Positions 1 to 5,533 are shown, counted from the stretch's first letter. The stretch is DNA of 10,039 nucleotides from CAZMYO01 sp964570525 (GCA_964570525.1 CAZMYO010000058.1:1-10039), one strand, 5' to 3'. Numbers and translations: made by a program. The notes: a model not told the origin generated them from the sequence alone.

Positions 1-2
1 TT

Positions 3-311
3 AGGAATAGCGATATCGGCCAAGAGCTGATGAGGAAATCTCATAAACCCACCGCTTACAACAACATTCTTTTTTACGATGGACATATTGAACGCGTTGA
101 GTGGGCTGGGCTGGGAGTTTCTGACAAGGGTTTGTTTTTGACTGGTGGTGGTCGATGGTCTGTGATGGCCAGAAAAATCATAACGTCAGCCTCTGACCTG
201 GCAGTAGCGGTGGACACCGAGGTCCTTAAAGCGGCGTGCGAGTGGATTGAAAATGGCAAGGTGTGGGAGTGCATTGAACGCCGTTTTGATTATCTCAAGG
301 AGCGGAGATAG
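3..311 (+). CDS. Unrecognised small protein, probably 5'-truncated by the window edge
   Basis: I do not recognise this protein. The frame is open from the first bases of the window to a TAG stop at 309-311. The first in-frame ATG is at 30-32 and would give 93 aa. No ribosome-binding site precedes that ATG, so the gene may either start there or continue from upstream. The visible part has an N-terminal half rich in Gly, Trp and aromatic residues (two Trp around 'VEWAGLG' and 'GGGRWSVM'). It ends in a charged helix-like tail of about 35 residues containing two Cys and two Trp ('AACEWIENGKVWECIERR'). There is no signal peptide, membrane segment or known motif. A rho-independent terminator lies about 25 bases after the stop, which supports this as the last gene of its transcript. 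The coding assignment is moderate and the function unknown. Confidence 0.5.
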   Translation, partial: RNSDIGQELMRKSHKPTAYNNILFYDGHIERVEWAGLGVSDKGLFLTGGGRWSVMARKIITSASDLAVAVDTEVLKAACEWIENGKVWECIERRFDYLKERR

Positions 312-334
312 AAAAAGGAGTAAATATAAAAATT

Positions 335-368
335 GAGCCAGCATATTTTGTTGGCTCTCTTCTTTTTT
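335..368 (+). terminator. Rho-independent terminator after the first gene
   Basis: An 8-bp stem pairs GAGCCAGC (335-342) with GTTGGCTC (350-357), including one G-U pair, around a 7-nt A/T loop. It is followed by a T-rich run (TCTTCTTTTTT). It lies between the stop at 311 and the promoter at 384, so it separates the upstream unit from rplA. Confidence 0.7.
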
Positions 369-383
369 ACAGCGTACATAGAC

Positions 384-412
384 TTGACAAAAAATCTTAT
401 TTCAGTTAAACT
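384..412 (+). promoter_or_regulatory. Sigma70-type promoter for rplA
   Basis: A perfect -35 box TTGACA (384-389) is followed by a 17-bp A/T-rich spacer and a -10 box TAAACT (407-412, 4 of 6 consensus). Transcription would begin near 418-420, giving an untranslated leader of about 185 nt before the rplA ATG. The position directly behind a terminator and the exact spacing make this a strong call from sequence alone. Confidence 0.75.
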
Positions 413-432
413 CAAAAGGATTTTTATACAAC

Positions 433-593
433 TGGTGGCCTTCGCCTTTGAGGCTTCGGCCCACCATGGTGGGATCCCGACCTGCCTCGCCGGTTACTTG
501 CTAATAACTATTACGCAAAAACTTCGCGCGTCAGGGAGCCGTTGCTACGCCGACCACTCGGCAAGGCGGGCCACTCGGGAGCTAGTACCACTA
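433..593 (+). promoter_or_regulatory. Structured rplA leader with a predicted L1-binding site (autoregulation)
   Basis: Seen by hand-folding: a first hairpin (433-466) pairs TGGTGG with CCACCA and has inner pairs around a GCCT/AGGC cap. It is followed at once by a long-range helix, TGGTGG (467-472) with CCACTA (588-593). Inside this comes an asymmetric loop, GA (473-474) against GCTAGTA (581-587), then a perfect helix TCCCGA (475-480) with TCGGGA (575-580). That continues as CCTGCC (481-486) with GGCGGG (565-570) past a 4-nt bulge. A GCCGA/TCGGC hairpin (549-562) sits inside. Two helices around a short GA strand and a 7-nt strand ending in UA, flanked by GGUGG and CCAC, match the L1 site of 23S rRNA (helix 76 region, GGUGGGA opposite UACCACC). 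L1 is known to repress its own mRNA in bacteria and archaea by mimicry of this site. The motif ends 12 nt before the ATG, so bound L1 would block initiation. The structure is visible; the binding is inferred. Confidence 0.65.
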
Positions 594-605
594 ACATATA
601 TTCAC

Positions 606-1286
606 ATGTCTAAACGAATGGACAACCTTAAGACCAAGGTTGATAAAAATAAGGTCTATAGCCTGGATGAGGCGATTAAGCTCATCAAAGAAACTTCCGG
701 CGTTAAATTTGACGCGAGCGTGGAAGTGCACGCCAACTTGGGCATTGACCCCAAAAAAGGCGAACAGCAAGTGCGCGCCACGGTAAGCCTGCCGCACGGA
801 ACTGGAAAAGCCAAAAAAATTGCCGCCTTTGTCGCCCCGGATAAAGAGAAGGAGGCCAAAGAAGCCGGCGCCGATTTTGTCTACGGCGAGGAAGAAATTA
901 AAAAAATTAAAGATACCGGTAAAATTGAGTTTGACGTGGCCGTAACTACGCCCGATATGATGCCGAAGCTGGCCGCGATTGCCAAAGTCCTCGGCCCCAA
1001 GGGTTTGATGCCCAACCCCAAAACCGAAACGGTTAGCCCTAACGTCAAAAAAATGATTGAGGAGCTCAAGCGCGGCAAAGTAACCTTTAAGAATGATGAT
1101 ACCGCTAATGTGCACCAGATTGTCGGCAAAGTGAGTTTTTCCGAAGCGCAACTTAAAGAAAATGTTGCCGCCCTGCTTGATGCCTTAAAGAAAGCAAAGC
1201 CAGCTACCGCCAAAGGCACCTACATCAAAAATCTGGTTATCGTTACCACCATGGGCCCGGCCATCCACCTCTCGGAAAATTCCTAA
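606..1286 (+). CDS. rplA: Large ribosomal subunit protein L1 (uL1)
   Basis: L1 binds 23S rRNA at the L1 stalk, helps release deacylated tRNA from the E site, and represses translation of its own mRNA. The 226-aa product is close to the usual ~230 aa. It carries the family landmarks: an N-terminal 'YSLDEAIKLIKE' helix, 'KFDASVEVHANLGIDPKK', the 'VSLPHGTGK' strand and turn, 'VLGPKGLMPNPKTETV' (the L1 signature) and a C-terminal 'KGTYIKNLVIVTTMGPAIHL'. The ATG at 606 is chosen because homology begins there (MSKRMDNLKTKVDKNK). The frame stays open upstream to 333, but that stretch is structured leader. An ATG at 618 is an alternative. No Shine-Dalgarno is present. The gene is flanked by its own promoter and terminator, without the rplK partner it has in many bacteria. 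It is probably autoregulated through the leader. Confidence 0.96.
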   Translation: MSKRMDNLKTKVDKNKVYSLDEAIKLIKETSGVKFDASVEVHANLGIDPKKGEQQVRATVSLPHGTGKAKKIAAFVAPDKEKEAKEAGADFVYGEEEIKKIKDTGKIEFDVAVTTPDMMPKLAAIAKVLGPKGLMPNPKTETVSPNVKKMIEELKRGKVTFKNDDTANVHQIVGKVSFSEAQLKENVAALLDALKKAKPATAKGTYIKNLVIVTTMGPAIHLSENS

Positions 1287-1307
1287 CATATCTTTAAATA
1301 AAACTCT

Positions 1308-1337
1308 CCTCGACGTAACGTCGAGGGGTTTTATTTT
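1308..1337 (+). terminator. Rho-independent terminator after rplA
   Basis: CCTCGACG (1308-1315) pairs perfectly with CGTCGAGG (1319-1326) around a TAA loop, followed by GG and TTTTATTTT. It makes rplA monocistronic. Its stem core CGACG/CGTCG with a 3-nt loop is the same as in the terminator at 7561. Confidence 0.88.
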
Positions 1338-1346
1338 AGGCGAGAT

Positions 1347-1375
1347 TTGCCACTTCCCAAAGTGCCTATTATATA
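1347..1375 (+). promoter_or_regulatory. Candidate promoter of the thymidylate gene run
   Basis: A -35 box TTGCCA (1347-1352, 5 of 6) is followed by a 17-bp spacer and TATATA (1370-1375); the overlapping TATACT at 1372-1377 is a closer -10 match but with 19-bp spacing. Transcription would start near 1382. The short leader then opens with a small perfect hairpin, GGTAGA (1386-1391) and TCTACC (1396-1401), ending 8 nt before the ATG at 1410. There is no Shine-Dalgarno. Confidence 0.5.
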
Positions 1376-1409
1376 CTATGATGGGGGTAGATTTATCTAC
1401 CTTGTTTAT

Positions 1410-1901
1410 ATGTCTGAAACAACCTACGTTCGTCCCAGTTGGGATGAGTATTTTATGGAAATTACTCGGGCCGTGGCCTCCCGCTCCACCTGCGATCGCG
1501 GACGCGTGGGCAGTATTATTGCTCGTGATAAACAAATACTGGTTACCGGCTATGCCGGAGCCCCCAAGGGCCTGCCGCACTGCGACGAGGTAGGGCACCA
1601 GATGAAAACTATTACTCATGAAGATGGCCACACCAGCCAACACTGTCTGCGCACCACCCATGGCGAGCAAAACGCGATCGTTCAGGCCGCCAAGCTCGGC
1701 ATTGCCATTGAGGGTGGCACCGTCTATTGCCGCATGACCCCTTGCGCCACCTGCGCCAAGATGATTGTTAACGCCGGCATCGTCCGCATTGTCTGCGAAA
1801 AACGGTATCATGCCGGCAACGAAAGCGACGAAATTTTTCGGCAAGCTGGCATTGAGGTGCATTATTTTGATGACGGAATAGAACATTATGAAAAACAATA
1901 A
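1410..1901 (+). CDS. Deoxycytidylate (dCMP) deaminase, ComEB-like
   Basis: A zinc-dependent cytosolic deaminase converting dCMP to dUMP, the substrate of thymidylate synthase. The 163-aa length is normal for the family. The zinc and catalytic motif appears as H84-G85-E86 ('RTTHGEQNAI') with P111-C112-A-T-C115 ('CRMTPCATCAKMI'). H84, C112 and C115 would bind zinc and E86 would shuttle the proton. The family also shows the 'STCDRGRVG' and 'GYAGAPKGLPHCDEVGH' stretches, the latter with further Cys/His that bind structural zinc in relatives. The motif usually reads H-A-E; here it is H-G-E. The ATG at 1410 fits the family N-terminus (MSETTYVRPSWDEYFMEI). It overlaps the next gene by 14 bases, suggesting coupled translation. 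dCMP rather than free cytidine is inferred from the ComEB-type fold and the dut, thyA and tmk neighbours. Confidence 0.92.
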   Translation: MSETTYVRPSWDEYFMEITRAVASRSTCDRGRVGSIIARDKQILVTGYAGAPKGLPHCDEVGHQMKTITHEDGHTSQHCLRTTHGEQNAIVQAAKLGIAIEGGTVYCRMTPCATCAKMIVNAGIVRIVCEKRYHAGNESDEIFRQAGIEVHYFDDGIEHYEKQ

Positions 1902-2448
1902 GGTCATTCTTGGCTTTACCGGGCTCATGGCCGGCGGCAAGGGAACAGTTGCCAAATACTTTGAAACCAAGTACCAAGCCGGCGCCTACCGCTTTTCAAC
2001 CATGCTCCGCGACATGCTTACCAGAATCCATTTGGAACACAGCCGCGATAATCTGGTAAAAATGTCCGAATGCGTCCGCGGCACTTTCGGCGAAGGCACT
2101 ATGGCCCGCGCAATCGCCAAGGATGTGGCGGCAGACAAAAATAAAATTATAATTGTTGAAGGAATCAGGCGTCTGGCGGATATTGAATACTTATCTAAAC
2201 TGCCTAACTTTGTATTGGTAGAAATTTTTGCCGATGCCACCGTGCGCCACGCCCGCATGAACCAGCGCGGCGAGAACCCTGACGACAAAACCAAAACTTT
2301 TGAACAGTTCCTGGAAGATCATAAACGATCGACCGAAATGACGATTCCGGAAGTGGCGAGCCACGCGACCGAAAGAATAGACAACAATGGCAGTCGGGAA
2401 AACTTATACCGCGAGCTTGACGCTTTGATAAAAAAGTACAAAAAATAG
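1888..2448 (+). CDS. P-loop kinase of the UPF0200 / dephospho-CoA-kinase-like type
   Basis: A cytosolic NTP-binding protein of 186 aa. The Walker A loop is at residues 12-20 (G-L-M-A-G-G-K-G-T). The rest follows the pattern I recall for the archaeal UPF0200 family. There is a 'MARAIAKDV' helix (72-80), a strand ending in 'VEGIRRLADIEYL' (90-102), an arginine-rich 'RHARMNQRGENPDDKT' lid region (120-135), and 'F..FLEDHKRSTE' before a Ser/Asn-Gly-Ser end ('IDNNGSRENLY'). The true substrate is not known. Its overlap with dCMP deaminase and position 5 bases before dUTPase suggest a deoxynucleoside monophosphate kinase, but dephospho-CoA kinase activity or another small substrate is equally possible. 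The start at 1888 has no clear ribosome-binding site and relies on overlap with the preceding gene. Confidence 0.75.
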   Translation: MKNNKVILGFTGLMAGGKGTVAKYFETKYQAGAYRFSTMLRDMLTRIHLEHSRDNLVKMSECVRGTFGEGTMARAIAKDVAADKNKIIIVEGIRRLADIEYLSKLPNFVLVEIFADATVRHARMNQRGENPDDKTKTFEQFLEDHKRSTEMTIPEVASHATERIDNNGSRENLYRELDALIKKYKK

Positions 2449-2453
2449 ATTTT

Positions 2454-2882
2454 ATGGAAATACAAATTAAAAGAATAGACGCGTCGTTGCCACTGCCTAA
2501 GTATCACACCTCGGGCTCGGCTGGGTTTGATCTCTACGCGAGAATATCCACCGTGGTGCCGCCGCGCGGCCTCGCGAAGATTCCCTCCAACCTCATCGTC
2601 GCCACTCCCCCGGGCTATCTGCTGCTTTTGAGCGCTCGTTCGAGCCTCGCCGCTAAAAAGGGATTGTGTATGCCAAATGGCGTCGGCATTGTTGACAGCG
2701 ACTACGCCGGCCCCGCTGACGAAATTCTCATTTCCGTGTATAATTTTTCTGATAAGGAAGCAACGGTGGAGCGCGGAGAAAGAATTGTCCAAGGCGTATT
2801 TATAAAGGTAGAACAAGCTGTTTGGAATGAGGTTCTGGAGCTTGGACCAACCAATCGCGGCGGGTTTGGCAGTACGGGATAA
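2454..2882 (+). CDS. dut: dUTP diphosphatase (dUTPase, trimeric type)
   Basis: Hydrolyses dUTP to dUMP and pyrophosphate, keeping uracil out of DNA and feeding thymidylate synthase. The 142-aa length and all five conserved motifs fit the homotrimeric family. Motif 1 is AGFDLYA (23-29) and motif 2 ARSSLA (61-66). Motif 3 is NGVGIVDSDYAG (75-86), with the catalytic Asp81 and uracil-binding Tyr84. Motif 4 is ERIVQGVF (109-116) and motif 5 the glycine-rich RGGFGSTG (135-142), which ends the protein. Motif 2 reads ARSS where PRSG is more usual, and motif 3 continues YAGP instead of the common YRGE; both are mild variations. The gene starts 5 bases after the kinase stop, without a Shine-Dalgarno, so it is surely in the same operon. 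Confidence 0.95.
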   Translation: MEIQIKRIDASLPLPKYHTSGSAGFDLYARISTVVPPRGLAKIPSNLIVATPPGYLLLLSARSSLAAKKGLCMPNGVGIVDSDYAGPADEILISVYNFSDKEATVERGERIVQGVFIKVEQAVWNEVLELGPTNRGGFGSTG

Positions 2883-2932
2883 CAAGCAAAAAAACGGGCT
2901 TGATTTAAAATTATTTCTAAACAAATATATTT

Positions 2933-3112
2933 ATGACAAAACAACAAGCTGAAATCAAGCGGCTGCTAGCCCAGGCGGAGGCGGTCTATAACGATTTCCA
3001 CAAAAAGATGGCCGAATTGAGAGTGAAGCAACAGACAATAATGAATGAACTGTCAAAAAGAAAAGGCGACGCGGAGATTAAAAAAATAAAACAAAAAATT
3101 ACTAATCTCTAA
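2933..3112 (+). CDS. Small charged coiled-coil protein, 59 aa, unknown function
   Basis: An open frame of 59 codons with ATG at 2933 and TAA at 3110-3112. The product begins MTKQQAEIKRLLAQAEAVY and is almost entirely predicted helix, with hydrophobic residues spaced in heptad-like fashion and many Lys, Glu and Gln. It has no Cys, no Pro and no membrane segment. It stops 4 bases before the next ATG at 3117, and the spacing strongly suggests a real gene in the operon. It is not recognised. A structural or partner role with the following 414-aa protein, also charged and helical, is plausible from adjacency only. The AT-rich gap after dut (2883-2932) contains a weak CAAGC/GCTTG hairpin but no convincing terminator. 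Confidence 0.65.
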   Translation: MTKQQAEIKRLLAQAEAVYNDFHKKMAELRVKQQTIMNELSKRKGDAEIKKIKQKITNL

Positions 3113-3116
3113 AAAT

Positions 3117-4361
3117 ATGACCCTAAATAATCCAGCGGAAAAATTTATACCTGAACCAGAATTGCCGCCGCAAAAAGGAGAAATGGAAATTGATTTAGCG
3201 AGCGCGCGAGACCAGGTGGCGAAATTAGAAAAAAAGGCGCAAGCTGAATTTACCGGACCAGAAGTAATCGTTGACGAAGAATACGCGAAAGAAATTCAAG
3301 GAACCGAGGAGTCCGCGGAACTAAAGCGTATCTCGAGAGAACTAACTCAAATCGCCGAACAGAAGAAATCAATATTTTCTCGTTTTAAAAATGTCGTTGA
3401 CTCCGTCAGAGCGCGGCTGGCCGGATTTAAAGGCGAGGAGGCGTCTCTTTACAAAGAGGGTTTGGACGAGGCGCGCGCCGCCGAGGCGAATAAGCCGGTA
3501 AAATTGAGCAAAGAGGACCGGGCGAGTTTTGCGCACGGCAAGAAGGAAGCTGGGGCGGTGATTAAAGAGCAAAAAAAAGAAGAAAAAACCATCTATAAAA
3601 AATTTAAAAAGGACCAGCCGCGATTAAAAGAAGAGGCTGCTCTTACGGATAGAATAAAAAGAAACAAGGCGGAATTGCTGGAACAATACGGAACCGAAGA
3701 ACCGGAGATTGACCTTGCCGAAGACCAAAGCGAGACGCCGAAAACGCCCGGAACTATTATCGAGATGGAGGCGCCGTATGAGGGTGAAGAGGAGGAGTCG
3801 GCGGCTCCGGCGAAAGTGATAAAAATGGAAGCGCCGTATGAAGTGGAAAAAAATGAAAAAAATCTTAATACCATCGCCAGGCGCTTTCTTGATCAACAAA
3901 TGACTCCTCAACAATTTCACGACTACTTGCTCTTTGAGTCTTCCCTTAAACTCACTCCCGACTACCTGGTGAAACACCGAGCGGAACGCAAACATCTGGA
4001 GGCTCAACTTTCCGCCCAAGGCGGATCCGCCTGGGGCGGAAAAAAAGACAAAATCACCATTGAACAATTTAGTCGAAATCTTCCCCAGCCGGCGGAATAT
4101 GCCGAGGCCAAAAAAATCAAGGAACGCGTTCGATACCGAGAGAGAAAACTGGATGAAATTATTGATGCCTTTACTTCCACCAGCTTATCACTCGAAGAAA
4201 TTTCTCGCCAGTTGCTGGAATCGCCGCTCCGGCTAACCGCTGAACAGCTCGATAAAGATGCCCAAACGCGCCACTACCTGGAGCGGGGTCTTACCAAAAA
4301 AGGCCATACCCTGGAGCAACTTAAACAGGCGCTTCCCAAGCCGAAAGAATACCAAGAATAA
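3117..4361 (+). CDS. Charged, coiled-coil protein with two internal repeat domains, unknown function
   Basis: A 414-aa cytosolic protein, not recognised and probably lineage-restricted. Residues 1-45 are Pro/Glu-rich, and residues 65-190 form long Lys/Glu-rich helices likely to be coiled coil. Residues 200-245 are an acidic linker containing the near-identical motif I-x-M-E-A-P-Y-E twice, 20 residues apart (215-222 and 235-242). The C-terminal part has two related copies of a helical unit, about 250-330 and 345-413. Compare 'TPQQFHDYLLFESSLKLTPDYL' minus its first residues with 'EISRQLLESPLRLTAEQL', and 'NLPQPAEYAE' with 'ALPKPKEYQE'. Copy one alone carries an extra segment around SAQGGSAWGG (299-308), encoded by a palindromic DNA insert at 4009-4042. 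No catalytic motif or signal peptide is seen. It starts 4 bases after the 59-aa gene. A scaffold or DNA/protein-binding role is only a guess. Confidence 0.85.
   Translation: MTLNNPAEKFIPEPELPPQKGEMEIDLASARDQVAKLEKKAQAEFTGPEVIVDEEYAKEIQGTEESAELKRISRELTQIAEQKKSIFSRFKNVVDSVRARLAGFKGEEASLYKEGLDEARAAEANKPVKLSKEDRASFAHGKKEAGAVIKEQKKEEKTIYKKFKKDQPRLKEEAALTDRIKRNKAELLEQYGTEEPEIDLAEDQSETPKTPGTIIEMEAPYEGEEEESAAPAKVIKMEAPYEVEKNEKNLNTIARRFLDQQMTPQQFHDYLLFESSLKLTPDYLVKHRAERKHLEAQLSAQGGSAWGGKKDKITIEQFSRNLPQPAEYAEAKKIKERVRYRERKLDEIIDAFTSTSLSLEEISRQLLESPLRLTAEQLDKDAQTRHYLERGLTKKGHTLEQLKQALPKPKEYQE
3763..3848 (+). repeat. 60-bp-spaced direct repeat encoding the I-x-MEAPYE motif twice
   Basis: Both copies share the 10-mer GCGCCGTATG at 3771-3780 and 3831-3840, within similar flanks (GAGATGGAG and AAAATGGAA). 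Each encodes Met-Glu-Ala-Pro-Tyr-Glu in the acidic linker of the 414-aa protein. The synonymous differences between copies suggest conservation of the peptide and not a very recent DNA duplication. Confidence 0.7.
4009..4042. repeat. In-frame tandem palindromic element within a coding region
   Basis: The core at 4011-4040 is two adjacent 15-bp units of the form TCCGCC-N3-GGCGGA, with N3 = CAA in the first and TGG in the second. Each unit can form a 6-bp hairpin, and together they form a near-perfect palindrome: 16 of 17 pairs over 34 bp once the flanking TT and AA are included. Each unit is exactly five codons and reads in frame as SAQGG then SAWGG. The encoded peptide falls within an extra segment present in only one of the two domain copies of the host protein. 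This is what an inserted palindromic repeat would look like. Confidence 0.8.
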
Positions 4362-4406
4362 TATCTATCATCCCGATGTTTAATTTATTTTTTATTTTAA
4401 AAATAT

Positions 4407-4643
4407 ATGCCAAAAGAATCAAGCGGGGGCTTAAGCGAAAAGGAACTAAAGGAACTAAAAGCCAAGGCAAAAGAACTCGGCATTAAAACTATGGGGGAAC
4501 ACCTGGAAGATAAAAATTGGGATAAAAAAATTGCGGCGGCCAAGTCTAGGGAAGAAGATAAAGAATGGAGGAAAAGAATTGATGACGCTCAAAGAAAAAT
4601 AGCTGCGGCCGACAACCCGGAGGGAATTGAACCGGCTGATTAA
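4407..4643 (+). CDS. Small charged helical protein, 78 aa, with a 16-residue repeat
   Basis: Not recognised. The protein is very rich in Lys, Glu, Asp and Ala, with no Cys and no membrane segment. An N-terminal 'GLSEKELKELKAKAKELGI' helix is followed by two copies of E-D-K-x-W-x-K-x-I-x-x-A with a 16-residue period (34-45 and 50-61), then an acidic Pro/Gly tail. The AT-rich 45-base gap upstream (4362-4406) may hold a weak promoter but no convincing boxes. The ATG at 4407 has only A/T-rich sequence before it. It ends 17 bases before thyA, so it is probably cotranscribed. Its composition resembles the charged proteins encoded just upstream, and the three may form a functional group. Confidence 0.7.
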   Translation: MPKESSGGLSEKELKELKAKAKELGIKTMGEHLEDKNWDKKIAAAKSREEDKEWRKRIDDAQRKIAAADNPEGIEPAD

Positions 4644-4660
4644 TATTTTTTCAGAAGAGT

Positions 4661-5533
4661 ATGAAAGCTTATTTGGATATTGTTAGGACGGTGCTGGAAA
4701 AAGGACAGCGTAAGCAGAACCGCACGGGCACCGACACTTTGGCGATCGCCGGAGCCATGTTTGAACACGACATGAATAAAGGATTCCCGCTGTTAACGAC
4801 TAAAAAAATGCCTTTCAAAAGTATCGCGACCGAACTGGAATTTTTTATCAAAGGACTAACCGATAAACAATGGCTGATTGACCACAACAATCATATTTGG
4901 GACGAGTGGGCCAACCCCGCCAAAGCGCCTTACGGACATGACGAGGATTCCAAAAAAAGAATGCGCGACGAGCGCGATCTTGGTCCGATTTATGGCTTTC
5001 AGTGGCGCCACTTTAACGCTGCTTACGCGAGTTACGATACGGATTATGCCGGACAGGGCGTAGACCAGCTAAAAAATATCGTTGAAACACTTAAGAAAAA
5101 TCCTAACGATCGCCGCTTGATTGTGAACGCTTGGAATCCGTCCATGATGAAAGAAATGGCGCTGCCACCGTGCCATTACGCTTTCCAAGTAACGGTAATC
5201 AACGGAGAATTGAATCTGCTCTGGAACCAGCGCTCGGTGGATACCATGCTTGGCCTGCCTTTTAACATTGCGAGCTATGCCCTGCTCCTGCATCTCATCG
5301 CCAAGGAAGCGGGGTTAAAACCAGGCCGACTCATCGGTTTTCTCGCTGACACGCATATCTATGTTAATCATGTAGACGGCGCGAAAGAGCAACTCGCGCG
5401 AAATCCCGCTGCCTATCCGCTGCCCAAACTGGAAACAAATAATTTTACTTCTATTTTTGACTGGAAAGCCGAGGATACCGCGGTGGTCGGCTATCAAAGT
5501 TATCCCAAAATAGCTTTTGAAATTGCGGTATAA
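4661..5533 (+). CDS. thyA: Thymidylate synthase (folate-dependent, ThyA type)
   Basis: Converts dUMP and methylene-tetrahydrofolate to dTMP and dihydrofolate in the cytosol. The 290-aa protein carries the family landmarks in order. These are the phosphate-binding QNRTGT loop (Arg21), 'FPLLTTKKM' (42-50), 'DLGPIYGFQWRHF' (106-118) and the Arg pair at 151-152. Then come the catalytic Cys171 in 'ALPPCHYAFQ', 'QRSVDTMLGLPFNIASYALL' (190-209, dUMP-binding Arg, Ser, Asp and Asn) and 'DTHIYVNH' (230-237, with His232 and Tyr234). It ends in the usual short hydrophobic tail (…EIAV). It is somewhat longer than the 264-aa E. coli enzyme because of a segment around residues 85-105 and another near 120-137; both occur in other long-form ThyA proteins. 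The start at 4661 matches the family N-terminus. DHFR follows after 4 bases, which recycles the dihydrofolate this enzyme makes. Confidence 0.97.
   Translation: MKAYLDIVRTVLEKGQRKQNRTGTDTLAIAGAMFEHDMNKGFPLLTTKKMPFKSIATELEFFIKGLTDKQWLIDHNNHIWDEWANPAKAPYGHDEDSKKRMRDERDLGPIYGFQWRHFNAAYASYDTDYAGQGVDQLKNIVETLKKNPNDRRLIVNAWNPSMMKEMALPPCHYAFQVTVINGELNLLWNQRSVDTMLGLPFNIASYALLLHLIAKEAGLKPGRLIGFLADTHIYVNHVDGAKEQLARNPAAYPLPKLETNNFTSIFDWKAEDTAVVGYQSYPKIAFEIAV

Noticed and set aside
333..605. In-frame open extension upstream of rplA that would add 91 residues to L1
   Set aside because: The extension starts with TTG, overlaps the terminator, promoter and structured leader, and has no L1 homology; L1 begins at the ATG at 606.
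591..1151. Long minus-strand open frames opposite rplA
   Set aside because: They are shadows of a clear ribosomal protein gene and have low-complexity Phe/Gly-rich translations.
1378..1593. Second + strand frame starting at ATG 1381 region, over the dCMP deaminase start
   Set aside because: It overlaps the deaminase in another frame, is Pro/Ala-rich, and has no family features.
1185..1970. 261-codon minus-strand open frame opposite dCMP deaminase
   Set aside because: It crosses the rplA terminator and lies opposite two well-supported genes; no motif is recognisable.
2883..2916. Possible terminator after dut (CAAGC/GCTTG)
   Set aside because: Only 5 bp with a 10-nt loop and a mixed A/T tail; the downstream genes follow closely, so operon continuity seems more likely.
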